Source: Pseudarthrobacter polychromogenes (GTDB lineage: Bacteria; Actinomycetota; Actinomycetes; Actinomycetales; Micrococcaceae). From it: DNA of 64,000 nt. Position 1 is the first letter of the stretch. Each line of letters starts with the position of its first letter. The DNA is taken from contig NZ_BMKU01000003.1 of NCBI RefSeq assembly GCF_014644495.1, forward strand, positions 1-64,000. Direction: 5' to 3'. A program made the position numbers and the translations under genes. The notes under the pieces were generated by a model. That model saw nothing but the letters and a program-made list of their open reading frames with translations. It had not been told where the DNA came from and searched no databases. Positions 32,697-41,635 of the stretch are shown here, one piece after another.

Positions 32697-33959
32697 TTAC
32701 CGGCGGGCGGCCAGTGCCTGTTTGAAGGCGTGGGCGGACGAGGTGCTGCTGTTGATCCGCCAGTCGGTTTCCTTGTTGTAGTGGAACCAGGTCACTGCGG
32801 TGATGTCCGGCTGGGCGGAGAGGTAGCTGACCAGGGCGGTGATCCAGTCTGCCTTGGAGCCGCCCTGCTCGGCCGAGGATGTTTCGGCGATGAGGATCTG
32901 CTTGCCAGGGGCCAGGGTCCGGAGCTGGGACAGGCCGTCGCCGAAGAGCTGGGACGGGGACACCCAGGAGCTCCAGGAGGCGGAGGTGCCCCAGTTGTAG
33001 CCGTCCAGCGCCACGGCATCCACGTACGCCGCGCCGGGGTACAGGCCGGCCAGCGGCACCGACCCCCAGTACGGCACGTTGGGGTTCCACACCCAGGTGA
33101 TGTTGGTGGCACCGGCCGCCGTCACCACGCCGTGCACGTGCTGCCACGCGGCCACGTAGTCGCCGGACCCGTTTCCGTTGACCTGCTCCGACCATGGGTA
33201 CCAGTTGCCGTTCATTTCGTGCCCGAAGCGCAGCATCACCGGGTGGCCCCAGCCGGCCAGCGCCTGGCCCCACTGGCGCAGGTAGGGGTCGAAGTCCCCG
33301 GCGGCGATCCGGTCCAGGGAGTACGCGGGCTGCGCTGTCCCGCCGCCCCACGCCCAGGGTTCCCAGGTCAGCAGGGTGAGGGCGCCGCGGGTGCGGACTG
33401 CCTCCAGTTCCGTGATGGGGGGAGCCTGGTTGAAGTCCTTGTAGGACAGGATGATGGACGGCGCCTCGCCCGCAAGGGCGGTGACCTCGTTCAGTTCGGC
33501 CGCCGCGAGCGGGCCGCCGGGAGTGCCGACGCCGAAGCGCAGGGTTGCGGGGGCGGGCGCCGCCGGGCTGGTGGGCGCGGGAGTCGGGGCCGGCTCGGCA
33601 GGTTCCTCTTCGACGATGGAGGGGGAGCTGTAGGTGACGGTGAACGGTGCGGAGGCGCTCGCCGTCGCCGTTGCGGCCCGGACGGTGACGGTGGGCTCGG
33701 CTGATTCAGGCATCACCAGTTCAGCCGTGAAGTAGCCGGAGGCGCTGGTTTTGAAAGCGGCGCTGGTGGTTCCCGCGCTGACTGTCCCAGAGGTCTTCTT
33801 GGGGAACCCGGTTCCGGTGACGGTCACGGAGGTGCCGGCAGGGCCGGTGTTCGGGCTGAGGGTGATGGCTGCCATCGCGGCGTGCGCCGGGGCCGCGCCG
33901 GCGGGCAGCGCCCAGGCCAGCAGCAGGGCGAAACACAGGATGTATCTGAACAGCTTCAC
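32697..33959 (-). CDS. Secreted GH26-type glycoside hydrolase with IPT/TIG-like domain
   Basis: The GTG at 33959 follows CTGGAGG. A signal peptide (KLFRYILCFALLLAWALPAG) precedes a TIG-like module (ITLSPNTGPAGTSVTVTGTG) and an acidic Pro linker. The catalytic part has LRFGHEMNGNWYPW (acid/base Glu) and ILIAETSSAEQGG (nucleophile Glu), the usual pair of GH26 beta-mannanase-like enzymes, plus WVWNPNVPYW. It probably cleaves a beta-mannan or related polysaccharide outside the cell. It is a single gene next to the SLH/protease island; no SLH domain is present. Confidence 0.88.
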   Translation of the reverse strand: MKLFRYILCFALLLAWALPAGAAPAHAAMAAITLSPNTGPAGTSVTVTGTGFPKKTSGTVSAGTTSAAFKTSASGYFTAELVMPESAEPTVTVRAATATASASAPFTVTYSSPSIVEEEPAEPAPTPAPTSPAAPAPATLRFGVGTPGGPLAAAELNEVTALAGEAPSIILSYKDFNQAPPITELEAVRTRGALTLLTWEPWAWGGGTAQPAYSLDRIAAGDFDPYLRQWGQALAGWGHPVMLRFGHEMNGNWYPWSEQVNGNGSGDYVAAWQHVHGVVTAAGATNITWVWNPNVPYWGSVPLAGLYPGAAYVDAVALDGYNWGTSASWSSWVSPSQLFGDGLSQLRTLAPGKQILIAETSSAEQGGSKADWITALVSYLSAQPDITAVTWFHYNKETDWRINSSTSSAHAFKQALAARR

Positions 33960-34109
33960 TGGACCTCCAGGTGGTGTGCTGCCGCACCTTGGGTGGAAAG
34001 GGCGACGGCGGGGACGGGCGCACAAAGAAGGAGGTGACCGGAGTGATCCCCCTTTTCCAGTCTGAATGCCGCCTGGGCAGCGCAGTGGAGATTCCGGCTC
34101 AGGATCCGC

Positions 34110-35120
34110 CTAGTTTTGACCCACTTTTTGCGCACCAGCGTGTCCGGTGGTCCTGCGGAGGACCAGGTGGGGCGTCCGGACAACGCGCCCCGGTGGCAGC
34201 GTCCCTTCCACCCGGTCCACGGCGCGGTCAACGGCTGCGGCCGCAAGGAGCGGGGCGTCCTGGCTGATGGAGGAAAGCTGGACGTAGCTCAGCCTGGCGA
34301 AGTGGCTGTCGTCGTAGCCGAGCACGGAGATGTCCGCCGGAATGCTGATGCCCGCAGCGCGGAAGCTCTCCATGATTCCGAGGGCCGATCTGTCATTGAA
34401 GGCGATCACGGCCGTGGGCAGGTCCGCCTGGAGAACCTGCCCGGCCCGCATGCCGGTTTCCTCATCCGGGCCGCCGGGAACAATCACGGGCTCCAGGCCG
34501 TGCCGGAGCATTTCTGTGCGGTACGCCTCCCGGCGCTGGTCCGAGGACACGGCTGTGCCGCCGTCCACGTGGGTGATCCGGCAGTGGCCCAGGCTGGCCA
34601 GGTGCTCAACGGCTATCCGGATGCCGGCGTAATCGTCGCTGCTGACCGAATCCACGAGGTCGCCCACATCCTCGCGCAGGAGGCTCACCACCGGCACCCG
34701 GCGCGCGTGCAGTGCCAGGTCCTCGGGGCTGAGGGTCGGGGCGATGATGATCAGGGCTTCGGCGCCGACGTCCAGCAGTGTTTCGATGGCCCTGGCCTCG
34801 GGCCTGCCGGTGGCCACGGCGCTCAGCGCTATCTCATAACCCCTGGCCGAGGCTTCGGCGTACGCGGCATCCACAATTTCCGCATGGAAGGGCTGTGAAC
34901 TGGAGAAGATGAGGCCCAGGAGCTTGGTCCGGCTGCTCCGGAGGAGCCGGGCCCGGGAGTCCGCGCGGTAGCCCAGCTCGCGGGCCGCCTCCAGGACTTT
35001 TTGCCGGGTTGATTCTGCGGCGCCGGGTGCACCCCGCATCACGATGGACACCAGGGCGCGGGAAACACCTGCCGCCTTGGCAACGTCCATCAGGGTGGGG
35101 CGGCGCTGCAGTTCCGTCAT
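34110..35120 (-). CDS. LacI-family sugar regulator
   Basis: 336 residues with an N-terminal LacI helix-turn-helix (PTLMDVAKAAGVSRALVSIVM) and hinge, and a periplasmic-binding-like effector domain (LLGLIFSSSQPFHAEIVDAA, VSLLREDVGDLVDSV, AVIAFNDRSALGIMESF). It lies divergent from the Gfo/Idh/MocA and sugar-isomerase genes. Two 15-bp operators in the shared gap are its probable targets. The effector is probably an inositol- or sugar-like compound. Confidence 0.92.
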   Translation of the reverse strand: MTELQRRPTLMDVAKAAGVSRALVSIVMRGAPGAAESTRQKVLEAARELGYRADSRARLLRSSRTKLLGLIFSSSQPFHAEIVDAAYAEASARGYEIALSAVATGRPEARAIETLLDVGAEALIIIAPTLSPEDLALHARRVPVVSLLREDVGDLVDSVSSDDYAGIRIAVEHLASLGHCRITHVDGGTAVSSDQRREAYRTEMLRHGLEPVIVPGGPDEETGMRAGQVLQADLPTAVIAFNDRSALGIMESFRAAGISIPADISVLGYDDSHFARLSYVQLSSISQDAPLLAAAAVDRAVDRVEGTLPPGRVVRTPHLVLRRTTGHAGAQKVGQN

Positions 35121-35140
35121 ATCTCCTCCTGGGAGTAACA

Positions 35141-35207
35141 GTCTATAGAACGATCTAGACCTGACGTGAACCGCGTGTCATCATAGTTCGACTAGAACGA
35201 TCTAGAC
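35141..35207. promoter_or_regulatory. Twin LacI operators in the divergent promoter
   Basis: Two exact copies of TAGAACGATCTAGAC (35146-35160 and 35193-35207), 47 bp apart. The first extends to the symmetrical GTCTATAGAACGATCTAGAC. An outer pair CTGACGT/ACGTCAG also brackets the promoter. The spacing would allow looping by a tetramer or two dimers. Confidence 0.8.
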
Positions 35208-35226
35208 GACGACGTCAGGAGTAATT

Positions 35227-36348
35227 ATGGGTTACCTTCAGCATCCGGTCAGTGAAGACCGTCCGGTCCGTATCGGCTTGATCGGCGCGGGCTGGATTGG
35301 AAGTTTCCATGCCGAGTCGGTAGCGCTGCGCATCCCCGGCGCCCGGCTGGAGGCAATCGCTGACCCGGCCCTGCCCGCTGTTGAAGCACTGGCTGGCCGC
35401 CTGGGCGTTGTCAAGATCAGTACGGACCCCGCAGACGTGCTGGAGGATCCCGACGTCGACGCTGTCCTGATTTCCGCGCCGGCCCGGTTTCATTCCGGGC
35501 TCATCGCGGCGGCAGCCCGGGCAGGGAAGCACGTCTTCTGCGAAAAACCGGGCGGCCGCACGGTGGAGGAGCTCGATGAGGCCCTGAAGGCAGCCGATGC
35601 CGCGGGCGTGGTGGTCCAGTTCGGCTTCAACCGGCGCTTTGCGGACGGCTTCGCCGCTGCCCGCAAGCTGATCGACGACGGCGCCGTGGGAACGCCGCAG
35701 CTGTTGCGGTCCCTGACCCGCGATCCGGGCACCGCGGACGGGATTGCCGATCCGGGGCGGATTCCGCCCGGCACCATCTTCCTGGAAACCCTCATCCACG
35801 ATTTCGACACCCTCAACTGGCTCAACCCTGGCGCTGTTCCGGTCAGCGTGTATGCCGTGGCTGACGCGCTGGTGGCTCCGGGGGCAAAAGACGGTGGATT
35901 GCTGGATACCGCAGTGGTCACCGTGACGTACAGCAACGGGGCCATCGCCGTGGCCGAGGCGAACTTCAATGCGCTGTATGGCTATGACGTGCGGGGGGAA
36001 GCTTTCGGCTCCGCGGGGATGGTGACGGCGGGAGGGCCGCAGGAAACCAGCGCCACCAGCTACACCGCTGCCGGCATCGGCTCGGCCACGGTCCGGCGGA
36101 ACGTGGATCTGTTCCACGACGCCTACACGGCCGAACTCGCCCACTTTGTGGACGCCGTCAAGGCCGGCCGTGACGGCACGGAGGCTCCCGCCGCCCACGC
36201 ACCCGGTGGCACCGATGCCCGGAACGCCCTGGCGGTGGCCCTTGCCGCCTTCCGTTCGGCTGAAACGGGCCTGCCGGTGGACGTCGCATCCGTTGCCGTC
36301 CTCACTCCGGCAGAACCTGCACAGCACCTCGTGGGGAATAACGCATGA
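35227..36348 (+). CDS. Gfo/Idh/MocA dehydrogenase (inositol 2-dehydrogenase-like)
   Basis: The ATG at 35227 follows CAGGAG. The 373-residue protein has the NAD(P) fold RIGLIGAGWIGSFHAESV and the catalytic EKP of GKHVFCEKPGG. VVQFGFNRRFADGF and LIHDFDTLNWL supply the Lys/Asp/His-type active site. Likely role: oxidation of an inositol- or sugar-type ring using NAD. Its stop overlaps the start of the next gene (ATGA), so the two form an operon under the LacI regulator. Confidence 0.88.
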   Translation: MGYLQHPVSEDRPVRIGLIGAGWIGSFHAESVALRIPGARLEAIADPALPAVEALAGRLGVVKISTDPADVLEDPDVDAVLISAPARFHSGLIAAAARAGKHVFCEKPGGRTVEELDEALKAADAAGVVVQFGFNRRFADGFAAARKLIDDGAVGTPQLLRSLTRDPGTADGIADPGRIPPGTIFLETLIHDFDTLNWLNPGAVPVSVYAVADALVAPGAKDGGLLDTAVVTVTYSNGAIAVAEANFNALYGYDVRGEAFGSAGMVTAGGPQETSATSYTAAGIGSATVRRNVDLFHDAYTAELAHFVDAVKAGRDGTEAPAAHAPGGTDARNALAVALAAFRSAETGLPVDVASVAVLTPAEPAQHLVGNNA

Positions 36349-37136
36349 GCTTCCGGCTGGCCGTGTGCGCCGAGATGGTCTACGGCGAACTGCCGTTGCT
36401 CGAGCGGGTCAGGAGGATCCATGGGCAGGGGTTCGAGGTGGAGCTGTGGGATACCCGGGGCCGGGACATCGCGGCCCTGGCAGCTACGGGAGCACGGTTC
36501 TCCTCGATGACCGGCTATTTTGGCGGCAGCCTTACCGATCCCCGCAGCGCCGGCGAGGTGCTGGCGTCTGCGGAGAAGCTGATCCCTGCCGCGCTGGAAC
36601 TCGGTGTCGAGAGGATGGTGGTGCATCCGGCGGAGCTCGGGGAGGGCGGCCGGGCTGTCCGCCCCGTACACCGGTCAACAGGTGACATGTGGATGACCGG
36701 CCGGAGCACCCTCGAACGCCTGGCAGTCCTGGGCGAAAAGTACGGTGTGACCTTCGCGCTGGAGAACCTGAACACCGTCCTGGACCACCCCGGCATTCCC
36801 TTGGCCCGGGCCAAAGACACCCTGGCGCTGGTCTCGGCGGTTGACCACCCCAACGCCAGGATGATGCTGGACCTCTACCATGCCCAGATCGGCGAGGGGA
36901 ACCTGATCGAACTTATCCGGGCGGCACTGCCCTGGGTGGGGGAGATCCAGGTGGCCGACGTCCCGGGCCGTTGTGAGCCCGGCACCGGGGAAATCAACTA
37001 CCGCGCAGTTGCAGCCGCCCTCCGCGAAGCCGGCTACACAGGAGTGGTCGGCCTCGAAGCGTCTGCCGCCGGGGGAGCGGGCCTGGAAGCGGGGGATGCC
37101 GCCCTTGCGGCTTTCCGCGCGGCCTTTGAAAGCTAG
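36345..37136 (+). CDS. Sugar isomerase/epimerase, hydroxypyruvate-isomerase-like TIM barrel
   Basis: 263 residues of the AP-endonuclease-2/xylose-isomerase-like barrel. MVVHPAEL, FALENLNT (metal-binding Glu), MMLDLYHAQIGEGN and IQVADVPGRCEPGTGEINY match the hydroxypyruvate isomerase (Hyi)/OtnI group. Coupled by ATGA overlap to the dehydrogenase. Together they should convert an oxidised sugar or polyol; the substrate is not determined. Confidence 0.88.
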   Translation: MSFRLAVCAEMVYGELPLLERVRRIHGQGFEVELWDTRGRDIAALAATGARFSSMTGYFGGSLTDPRSAGEVLASAEKLIPAALELGVERMVVHPAELGEGGRAVRPVHRSTGDMWMTGRSTLERLAVLGEKYGVTFALENLNTVLDHPGIPLARAKDTLALVSAVDHPNARMMLDLYHAQIGEGNLIELIRAALPWVGEIQVADVPGRCEPGTGEINYRAVAAALREAGYTGVVGLEASAAGGAGLEAGDAALAAFRAAFES

Positions 37137-37159
37137 CCAGGCTCATTGCCTCTCAGGAA

Positions 37160-37388
37160 TCAGCCGGCTGAGCCTGGGATCCTGTTAGTGCTGACCGAGT
37201 AGATGTTTTCGTGGACGCGGCTGAATCCCTCGGCGAGGAGGCGGGACGGGTCGTAGTTGTCCGGGATGAGGACGGCAGCGACCACGCCTGACACTCCCGT
37301 CCTGACGAGCTCCTGGCGGCGGACTGAGCAGCACCCCGGCTGCCAGCGCAGTGCCGATTGCGGTAATGATGATGGCTTGCCGTTTCAG
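37160..37388 (-). pseudogene. Frameshifted small exported-protein gene
   Basis: One frame gives a convincing signal peptide or membrane segment (KRQAIIITAIGTALAAGVLL). A second frame, one base away, gives a protein-like tail (RQELVRTGVSGVVAAVLIPD, then YDPSRLLAEGFSRVHENIYS) to a stop at 37160. Joining them near 37325 makes a plausible ~75-residue exported protein. As read, translation breaks; a CTG (37386-37388) is the only nearby start. It is either a real pseudogene or an assembly error of one base. Confidence 0.4.
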
Positions 37389-37568
37389 AGCGCTGCCCCC
37401 TCAGGCTTTGGTGCACTGAGCCTACCCGAGCGGATGCAGCGGTTTGAACCGCCCGGCGGCGGTGCTGGCAGCCAGTGCCGCCCGGGGAGGTACTCATCCC
37501 CGGGGCGCGTAGCCAGCGCCCAGGTAAACGGGTAACAGCTACCGGCGGTTCAGAGCCTAAGCTTGATC

Positions 37569-37808
37569 ATGGATGCGATTCCGTCCCTGGTCCTGGTCTT
37601 CGGTGTAGCTTTCGTGTGGCTGGGTTTGACGGTGATCGTCCTCCTCCGGTTGCGCCGCCGCCGGAGGGGATCGTCGCTGGTGGCCACGGCCGCCGCCCCT
37701 CCCGCCGGCAGTGCCGGCACCCACTCCCGCAAGCACTGGCGGCTCGCCCACCCGCTCACGGGCAGCGCCCCGGCAGGGCGGCACAGGGGCGGGAAGGCCC
37801 GCGGGTAG
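37569..37808 (+). CDS. Small membrane protein with Arg-rich flank
   Basis: 79 residues from the ATG at 37569: MDAIPSLVLVFGVAFVWLGL, then TVIVLLRLRRRRRGSS and a low-complexity basic tail. One clear membrane helix. No family is recognised and no strong ribosome site is visible. Frames on the opposite strand are also open here, so confidence is modest. Confidence 0.45.
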   Translation: MDAIPSLVLVFGVAFVWLGLTVIVLLRLRRRRRGSSLVATAAAPPAGSAGTHSRKHWRLAHPLTGSAPAGRHRGGKARG

Positions 37809-37812
37809 CGTT

Positions 37813-37868
37813 TTCCGGCCACTCACCAAACGTGCGGCGTCCGACGGCGGCGCCCGGCGCCGGGATCC
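37813..37868 (-). pseudogene. Remnant of an NmrA-like reductase C-terminus
   Basis: This 56-bp stretch aligns without gaps to 39611-39666, the 3' part of the NmrA-like gene, with 45 of 56 bases identical. Translated it reads IPAPGAAVGRRTFGEWP against VPAPGAAVGRQTFSEWL. It lies just after the histidine-kinase stop. The body of that second gene copy is gone. Confidence 0.65.
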
Positions 37869-37870
37869 TG

Positions 37871-39535
37871 TTACCGTGCGGCGGCGGGGGACGGGAGCGA
37901 GGCGTCCGCATCCGGAAGGGTCAGGACGGCTGTGGTCCCCTTGCCGCGGCTGCTGGACAGGATTATGGTTCCCCGATGGTTCTCGACGATGGATTTGGTG
38001 ATCGCCAGCCCCAGGCCCGCACCGGGAATAACGGAGGAGTGGGCATTGGCTGCCCGGAAGAAACGGGTGAAAGCCTGGGCCAGATCATCCTCGGTCATTC
38101 CGATCCCGGTGTCAGTGACTTCGCACCTGAGGCTTTGTCCGGTGGCGCCGATCCGGACGGTGACGGTTCCGCCCTCCGGCGTGTACTTGATGGCGTTGGA
38201 CACCAGGTTGTCGATCGCCTGGCCAAGGCGGTCGGGGTCGAACCGGCCTGTGGCAGGACCGGATGATTCCAGTTCAAGGGTGATGCCGGCGGCCGTGGCA
38301 TGCGGCTGTGCCGCCTCGATGCTGGTGGCGGCAACGTCGTTGAGGTCCGCCGGACGGGGAGCGATGGTCAACGATCCGGACGCGATGGTCAGCAGGTCAC
38401 CGACGAGGGTCAGCAGCCGCCGGGCGTTCCGTTTGGCAACGGTCAGGCACTCTTCCAGTCCAGGTTCAAGGCCGTCGTCGTCAAGGGCCAGATCCAGGTA
38501 ACCCAGGATGGACGTCAGCGGCGTCCTCAGCTCGTGGGAGACGTTGGCCAGGAATTCGTCCTTCGCGGAGAGCGCCGTCACTAGGGCTGTAACGTCCGTG
38601 AACGCCAGGACCGCGCCTGAGTTCCCTCCGGCGGACGTCTTTGTGAGACGGCAGGTCACGGAGTAGGCACGCTGGGTGGTTCCGCTGCCCACCCAGACCA
38701 GTTCGTCCGTGAAAGGTTCACCCCGGGCGGCGCGCGTGCGGGGGTGCCGTTCGGGGGGAAGCCGGTGTTTCCTGTCCACGCCGTAGACAGGCAGGTCCGT
38801 CACGTTGCCGGGAGTGGGTTCACTGCCGATGGCATCCGCGAGGCGGCTGCCAAGGTGCCGGTTCACCAGTACTGCCTGGCCTTGGCCGTCGAGGGCGCAC
38901 ACACCCACGCTGACAGTGTCCATCACCGTGTTCAGCAGCTGTTCGCGGTCCTCACTGGCCGCCAGCAGGTCCCGGAGGTCCGCTTCCTGCTTTTGCAGCA
39001 GGCGCCGCTGCATGGCGATCCCGTTGGCAACCCCGAACGCGGTGAGCGCGATCGCCCCCAGGATGACCGGCAGGAGCACCACCCGGATGGAGGAGGCGCT
39101 GGTGAATCCGGTGCCGAGGAGGACGGGCGGCACCGCCACGCTGAGGATGGTGGCAAGAACGGCCATGGCAACACCTGTCCGGCGCAGGCCCACAGCCAGC
39201 CAGACGACCGGAAAAACAAGCAGGAAGCTCAGGACGGTGAGGTGTTGGCCGCCCGCTTCGCGGGACAACCCGATGGCAAGGCAGTCCAGGAACGGAATCA
39301 CGAAGACGGCCCGTGCCGGAAGGCGTTCCCAGGGCACCACGGCGCTGGCCGTGAGCAGCACCAAGTGCGCCGCCAGGCTGTAGAGGAACGGCCCGGGCCA
39401 CTCGAACCCGGGGTGCAGGAGGGCCACCAGGACCGTCACAAGCAGCACCGTGACCGATAGCGGAAGCTGGAACATCACTGTCCGGCCGCGGGGGCCCAGC
39501 GTCCGGAAGTACCGGTCCGTCGATTCGAAAAGCAT
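37871..39535 (-). CDS. Orphan membrane histidine kinase with PAS domain
   Basis: The ATG at 39535 is chosen (GGGGGGAA upstream; a TTG four codons earlier is possible). Six hydrophobic segments (about 20-185) precede a short coiled linker and a PAS domain (LNTVMDTVSVGVCALDGQGQ). A HisKA helix follows (NVSHELRTPLTSILGYLDL, phospho-His), then HATPase boxes (DNLVSNAIKYTPEGG, VTDTGIGM, PGAGLGLAITKSIVE). No response regulator lies nearby, so its partner is elsewhere. Upstream on the same strand is the NmrA-like reductase, 42 bp away. Confidence 0.93.
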   Translation of the reverse strand: MLFESTDRYFRTLGPRGRTVMFQLPLSVTVLLVTVLVALLHPGFEWPGPFLYSLAAHLVLLTASAVVPWERLPARAVFVIPFLDCLAIGLSREAGGQHLTVLSFLLVFPVVWLAVGLRRTGVAMAVLATILSVAVPPVLLGTGFTSASSIRVVLLPVILGAIALTAFGVANGIAMQRRLLQKQEADLRDLLAASEDREQLLNTVMDTVSVGVCALDGQGQAVLVNRHLGSRLADAIGSEPTPGNVTDLPVYGVDRKHRLPPERHPRTRAARGEPFTDELVWVGSGTTQRAYSVTCRLTKTSAGGNSGAVLAFTDVTALVTALSAKDEFLANVSHELRTPLTSILGYLDLALDDDGLEPGLEECLTVAKRNARRLLTLVGDLLTIASGSLTIAPRPADLNDVAATSIEAAQPHATAAGITLELESSGPATGRFDPDRLGQAIDNLVSNAIKYTPEGGTVTVRIGATGQSLRCEVTDTGIGMTEDDLAQAFTRFFRAANAHSSVIPGAGLGLAITKSIVENHRGTIILSSSRGKGTTAVLTLPDADASLPSPAAAR

Positions 39536-39577
39536 GGTTCCCCCCAAGCCAATGGCCAGACTGCTGCCTGCGCCCCG

Positions 39578-40342
39578 TTAGTGTTCCCGGCCGCCGTCGG
39601 AATCAGCAGTTGCCAGCCACTCGCTGAACGTCTGGCGTCCGACGGCGGCACCTGGCGCCGGGACCAGCGCACCGCTGCGCATTGCCTTCCCCATCGAGCC
39701 GGGCATCACTGCCTCAAGGATCCTTTTGCGCTGGCCGGTTTTGGCGAGGTAGGCGCGGACCAGGTCCGCGAGTTGTTCGGTCCGGGGCCCGCCCAGGTCT
39801 GGGACCCTTCCCTGGGGTCCTGACTCTGCTGCGGTCACCAAGGCCTCAGCCACCTCCCGGGCAGCCACGGGCTGGGTGAACATCTTGGGAACGCTGACCA
39901 CTGGACCCACAGTCCCGATCTTCACCGCCAGGGGCACGAACTCGTGGAACTGTGTGGACCGCAGCAGGGTCCATGGAATGCCGCCGTGCCGGACCTCGTC
40001 TTCCTGCACCAACTTCCCGGCGTAGAGGCCGGACGTTGAACCGTCGATCCCCACAATGGAGAGCGCCACGTGGTGCTTGACCCCCGCCTGCTTTTCGGCT
40101 GCCAGCAGGTTCTGGGTGGCGTTGGTGAAGAAGTCGACGGCCTTCTTGGTGGACGTGGTCTGGATGCCGGAGACGTCGATGACTGCTTCCACCCCCTGGA
40201 GGGCCTGGGCGAGGCCGCGGCCGTTCACCAGGTCCACGCCTTCCGCCCGGCTCATGCTGGACACCTCATGGCCGCGTGCTTTTGCCACCTCCACCACGTG
40301 GCGGCCAACAGTACCGGTTCCCCCTGCGACGGCAATCCTCAT
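39578..40342 (-). CDS. NmrA/SDR-type NAD(P)-binding reductase
   Basis: 254 residues with the dinucleotide-binding start MRIAVAGGTGTVGRHVVEVA, an AVIDVSG block and VKHHVALSIVGIDGS. It lacks the classical YxxxK and belongs to the NmrA-like atypical SDRs. These act as NAD(P)-dependent reductases or redox sensors. It precedes the histidine kinase and may share its transcript. Confidence 0.88.
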   Translation of the reverse strand: MRIAVAGGTGTVGRHVVEVAKARGHEVSSMSRAEGVDLVNGRGLAQALQGVEAVIDVSGIQTTSTKKAVDFFTNATQNLLAAEKQAGVKHHVALSIVGIDGSTSGLYAGKLVQEDEVRHGGIPWTLLRSTQFHEFVPLAVKIGTVGPVVSVPKMFTQPVAAREVAEALVTAAESGPQGRVPDLGGPRTEQLADLVRAYLAKTGQRKRILEAVMPGSMGKAMRSGALVPAPGAAVGRQTFSEWLATADSDGGREH

Positions 40343-40376
40343 GCAGCAAATCCTATGCCCGTTAGGGGCAGGAGTT

Positions 40377-41630
40377 TCAGCGTGGCGTGGTACCGGTGGC
40401 TGCCGGTATGCGGCGGCCGCTGCTGAGCGCCGTCTTGATGTTGACCTTTGAGGCGTAGGAGATGGAGCCGTACTGGAAAAGCCGGACTGCCAGGAAGAAC
40501 ATCAGTACTGCTCCGATGTAGAGGATGGCCAGGACGATAGCTGTTTCCACTACTGACAGGGATCCCAGTCCATTGCGGAGGAGCGCGGTGACGGGGGCGG
40601 AGAACGGGAAGTAGGTGAAGACCTGCACGATCAGTGACTGCGGGTTGGAGAAAATCAGTGACACTGCGTAGAAGGGGATGAAGATCAGCGCGATCATTAC
40701 GGCCATGTAGTTACCGGCCTCCTTGACCGTGGGCATAATGGCCCCGATCGCAACCAGTGTGTTGGTGAACAGGGCGAAGCCGCCCACCAGGATCAGGAAG
40801 CCGGTGATCATGGGTGCCGGTTCGAACACAAGTGCCTTGAGGTCCAGGTCCGGGATGTTGATCTGCTCGCGGAAGAAGAGGTAGCCGATGACCACCGGCG
40901 AGGCGAAGATCACCATCTGCAGCAGGCCAATGGCGAAGAGTGCAAGAACCTTGCCGCTGATGAGTGTGGTGGGCTTCAAGGTGGTCAGGATCATTTCGGT
41001 CACCCGGTTCTCCTTTTCCTCCAGCGTGGAGCTCAACATCTGCCCGCCGAGAAGAATGATCAGCCCGTAAAAAATGACCAGGAAAAACAGCGGCGGCACG
41101 GCCGAGTTGAAGCCGCCGGATTCCACGCCGTCGCGGTAGGTCTTCATATCGATGGTGGCGTCAGTGCTGGCCAGGGCGGAGAGTTCGGCGGAGCCGATGC
41201 GGGTGTTGACCGCCTGCGTCAGCATGGCCTGCGCGACGGCAGAGTACTTGTTGTTCTCGAACATGCCCTGGTCTGCCCCGTAGACCTTGACGGTGTCGCT
41301 GGCAGGGTCTGCGGGAAAGTCGAAGAAGGCATCAATGCTGCCGGACTGGACCGCGGCCACGCCCTCGTCCGCGGAAGCCGCCGTCGTTGCCCCAAACACC
41401 GCAGCCTGCCCGGGACTGATGAGCCCTGACGCGTCTGTGTAGGAGATGGTGAATTCGGCGCTTTTCTGGGCGTTGGCCGCGGTATCGGTAGCGGTGTTGG
41501 ACGCAAAAAGGAGGCCGAACACCACTGCCATGATGAACGGGACGGCAAGGGTGCCGGCCCAGAAGCGCTTCTTGCCGATGGTGCGGAAGAACTCGAAGGT
41601 AACCACGGTGCTGAGGTTGTGCTGTGCCAT
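40377..41630 (-). CDS. ABC-2 type permease (NatB-like)
   Basis: 417 residues. An N-terminal helix (FWAGTLAVPFIMAVVFGLLF) is followed by a large extracytoplasmic domain (about 45-180) and a C-terminal bundle of about five helices. These include FFLVIFYGLIILLGGQMLSS and ALFAIGLLQMVIFASPVVIGY. This is the NatB/ABC2_membrane_3 layout. It lies five bases after the ATPase stop, so the pair forms one exporter. Substrates in this family include sodium and small antibiotics. Confidence 0.9.
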   Translation of the reverse strand: MAQHNLSTVVTFEFFRTIGKKRFWAGTLAVPFIMAVVFGLLFASNTATDTAANAQKSAEFTISYTDASGLISPGQAAVFGATTAASADEGVAAVQSGSIDAFFDFPADPASDTVKVYGADQGMFENNKYSAVAQAMLTQAVNTRIGSAELSALASTDATIDMKTYRDGVESGGFNSAVPPLFFLVIFYGLIILLGGQMLSSTLEEKENRVTEMILTTLKPTTLISGKVLALFAIGLLQMVIFASPVVIGYLFFREQINIPDLDLKALVFEPAPMITGFLILVGGFALFTNTLVAIGAIMPTVKEAGNYMAVMIALIFIPFYAVSLIFSNPQSLIVQVFTYFPFSAPVTALLRNGLGSLSVVETAIVLAILYIGAVLMFFLAVRLFQYGSISYASKVNIKTALSSGRRIPAATGTTPR

Positions 41631-41635
41631 GCCTG

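Noticed and set aside
37841..37852. CCGACGGCGGC here and at 39640 as further copies of the dispersed palindrome
   Set aside because: Only a short core is shared and the second arm is missing. The similarity is explained by the NmrA gene and its fossil.
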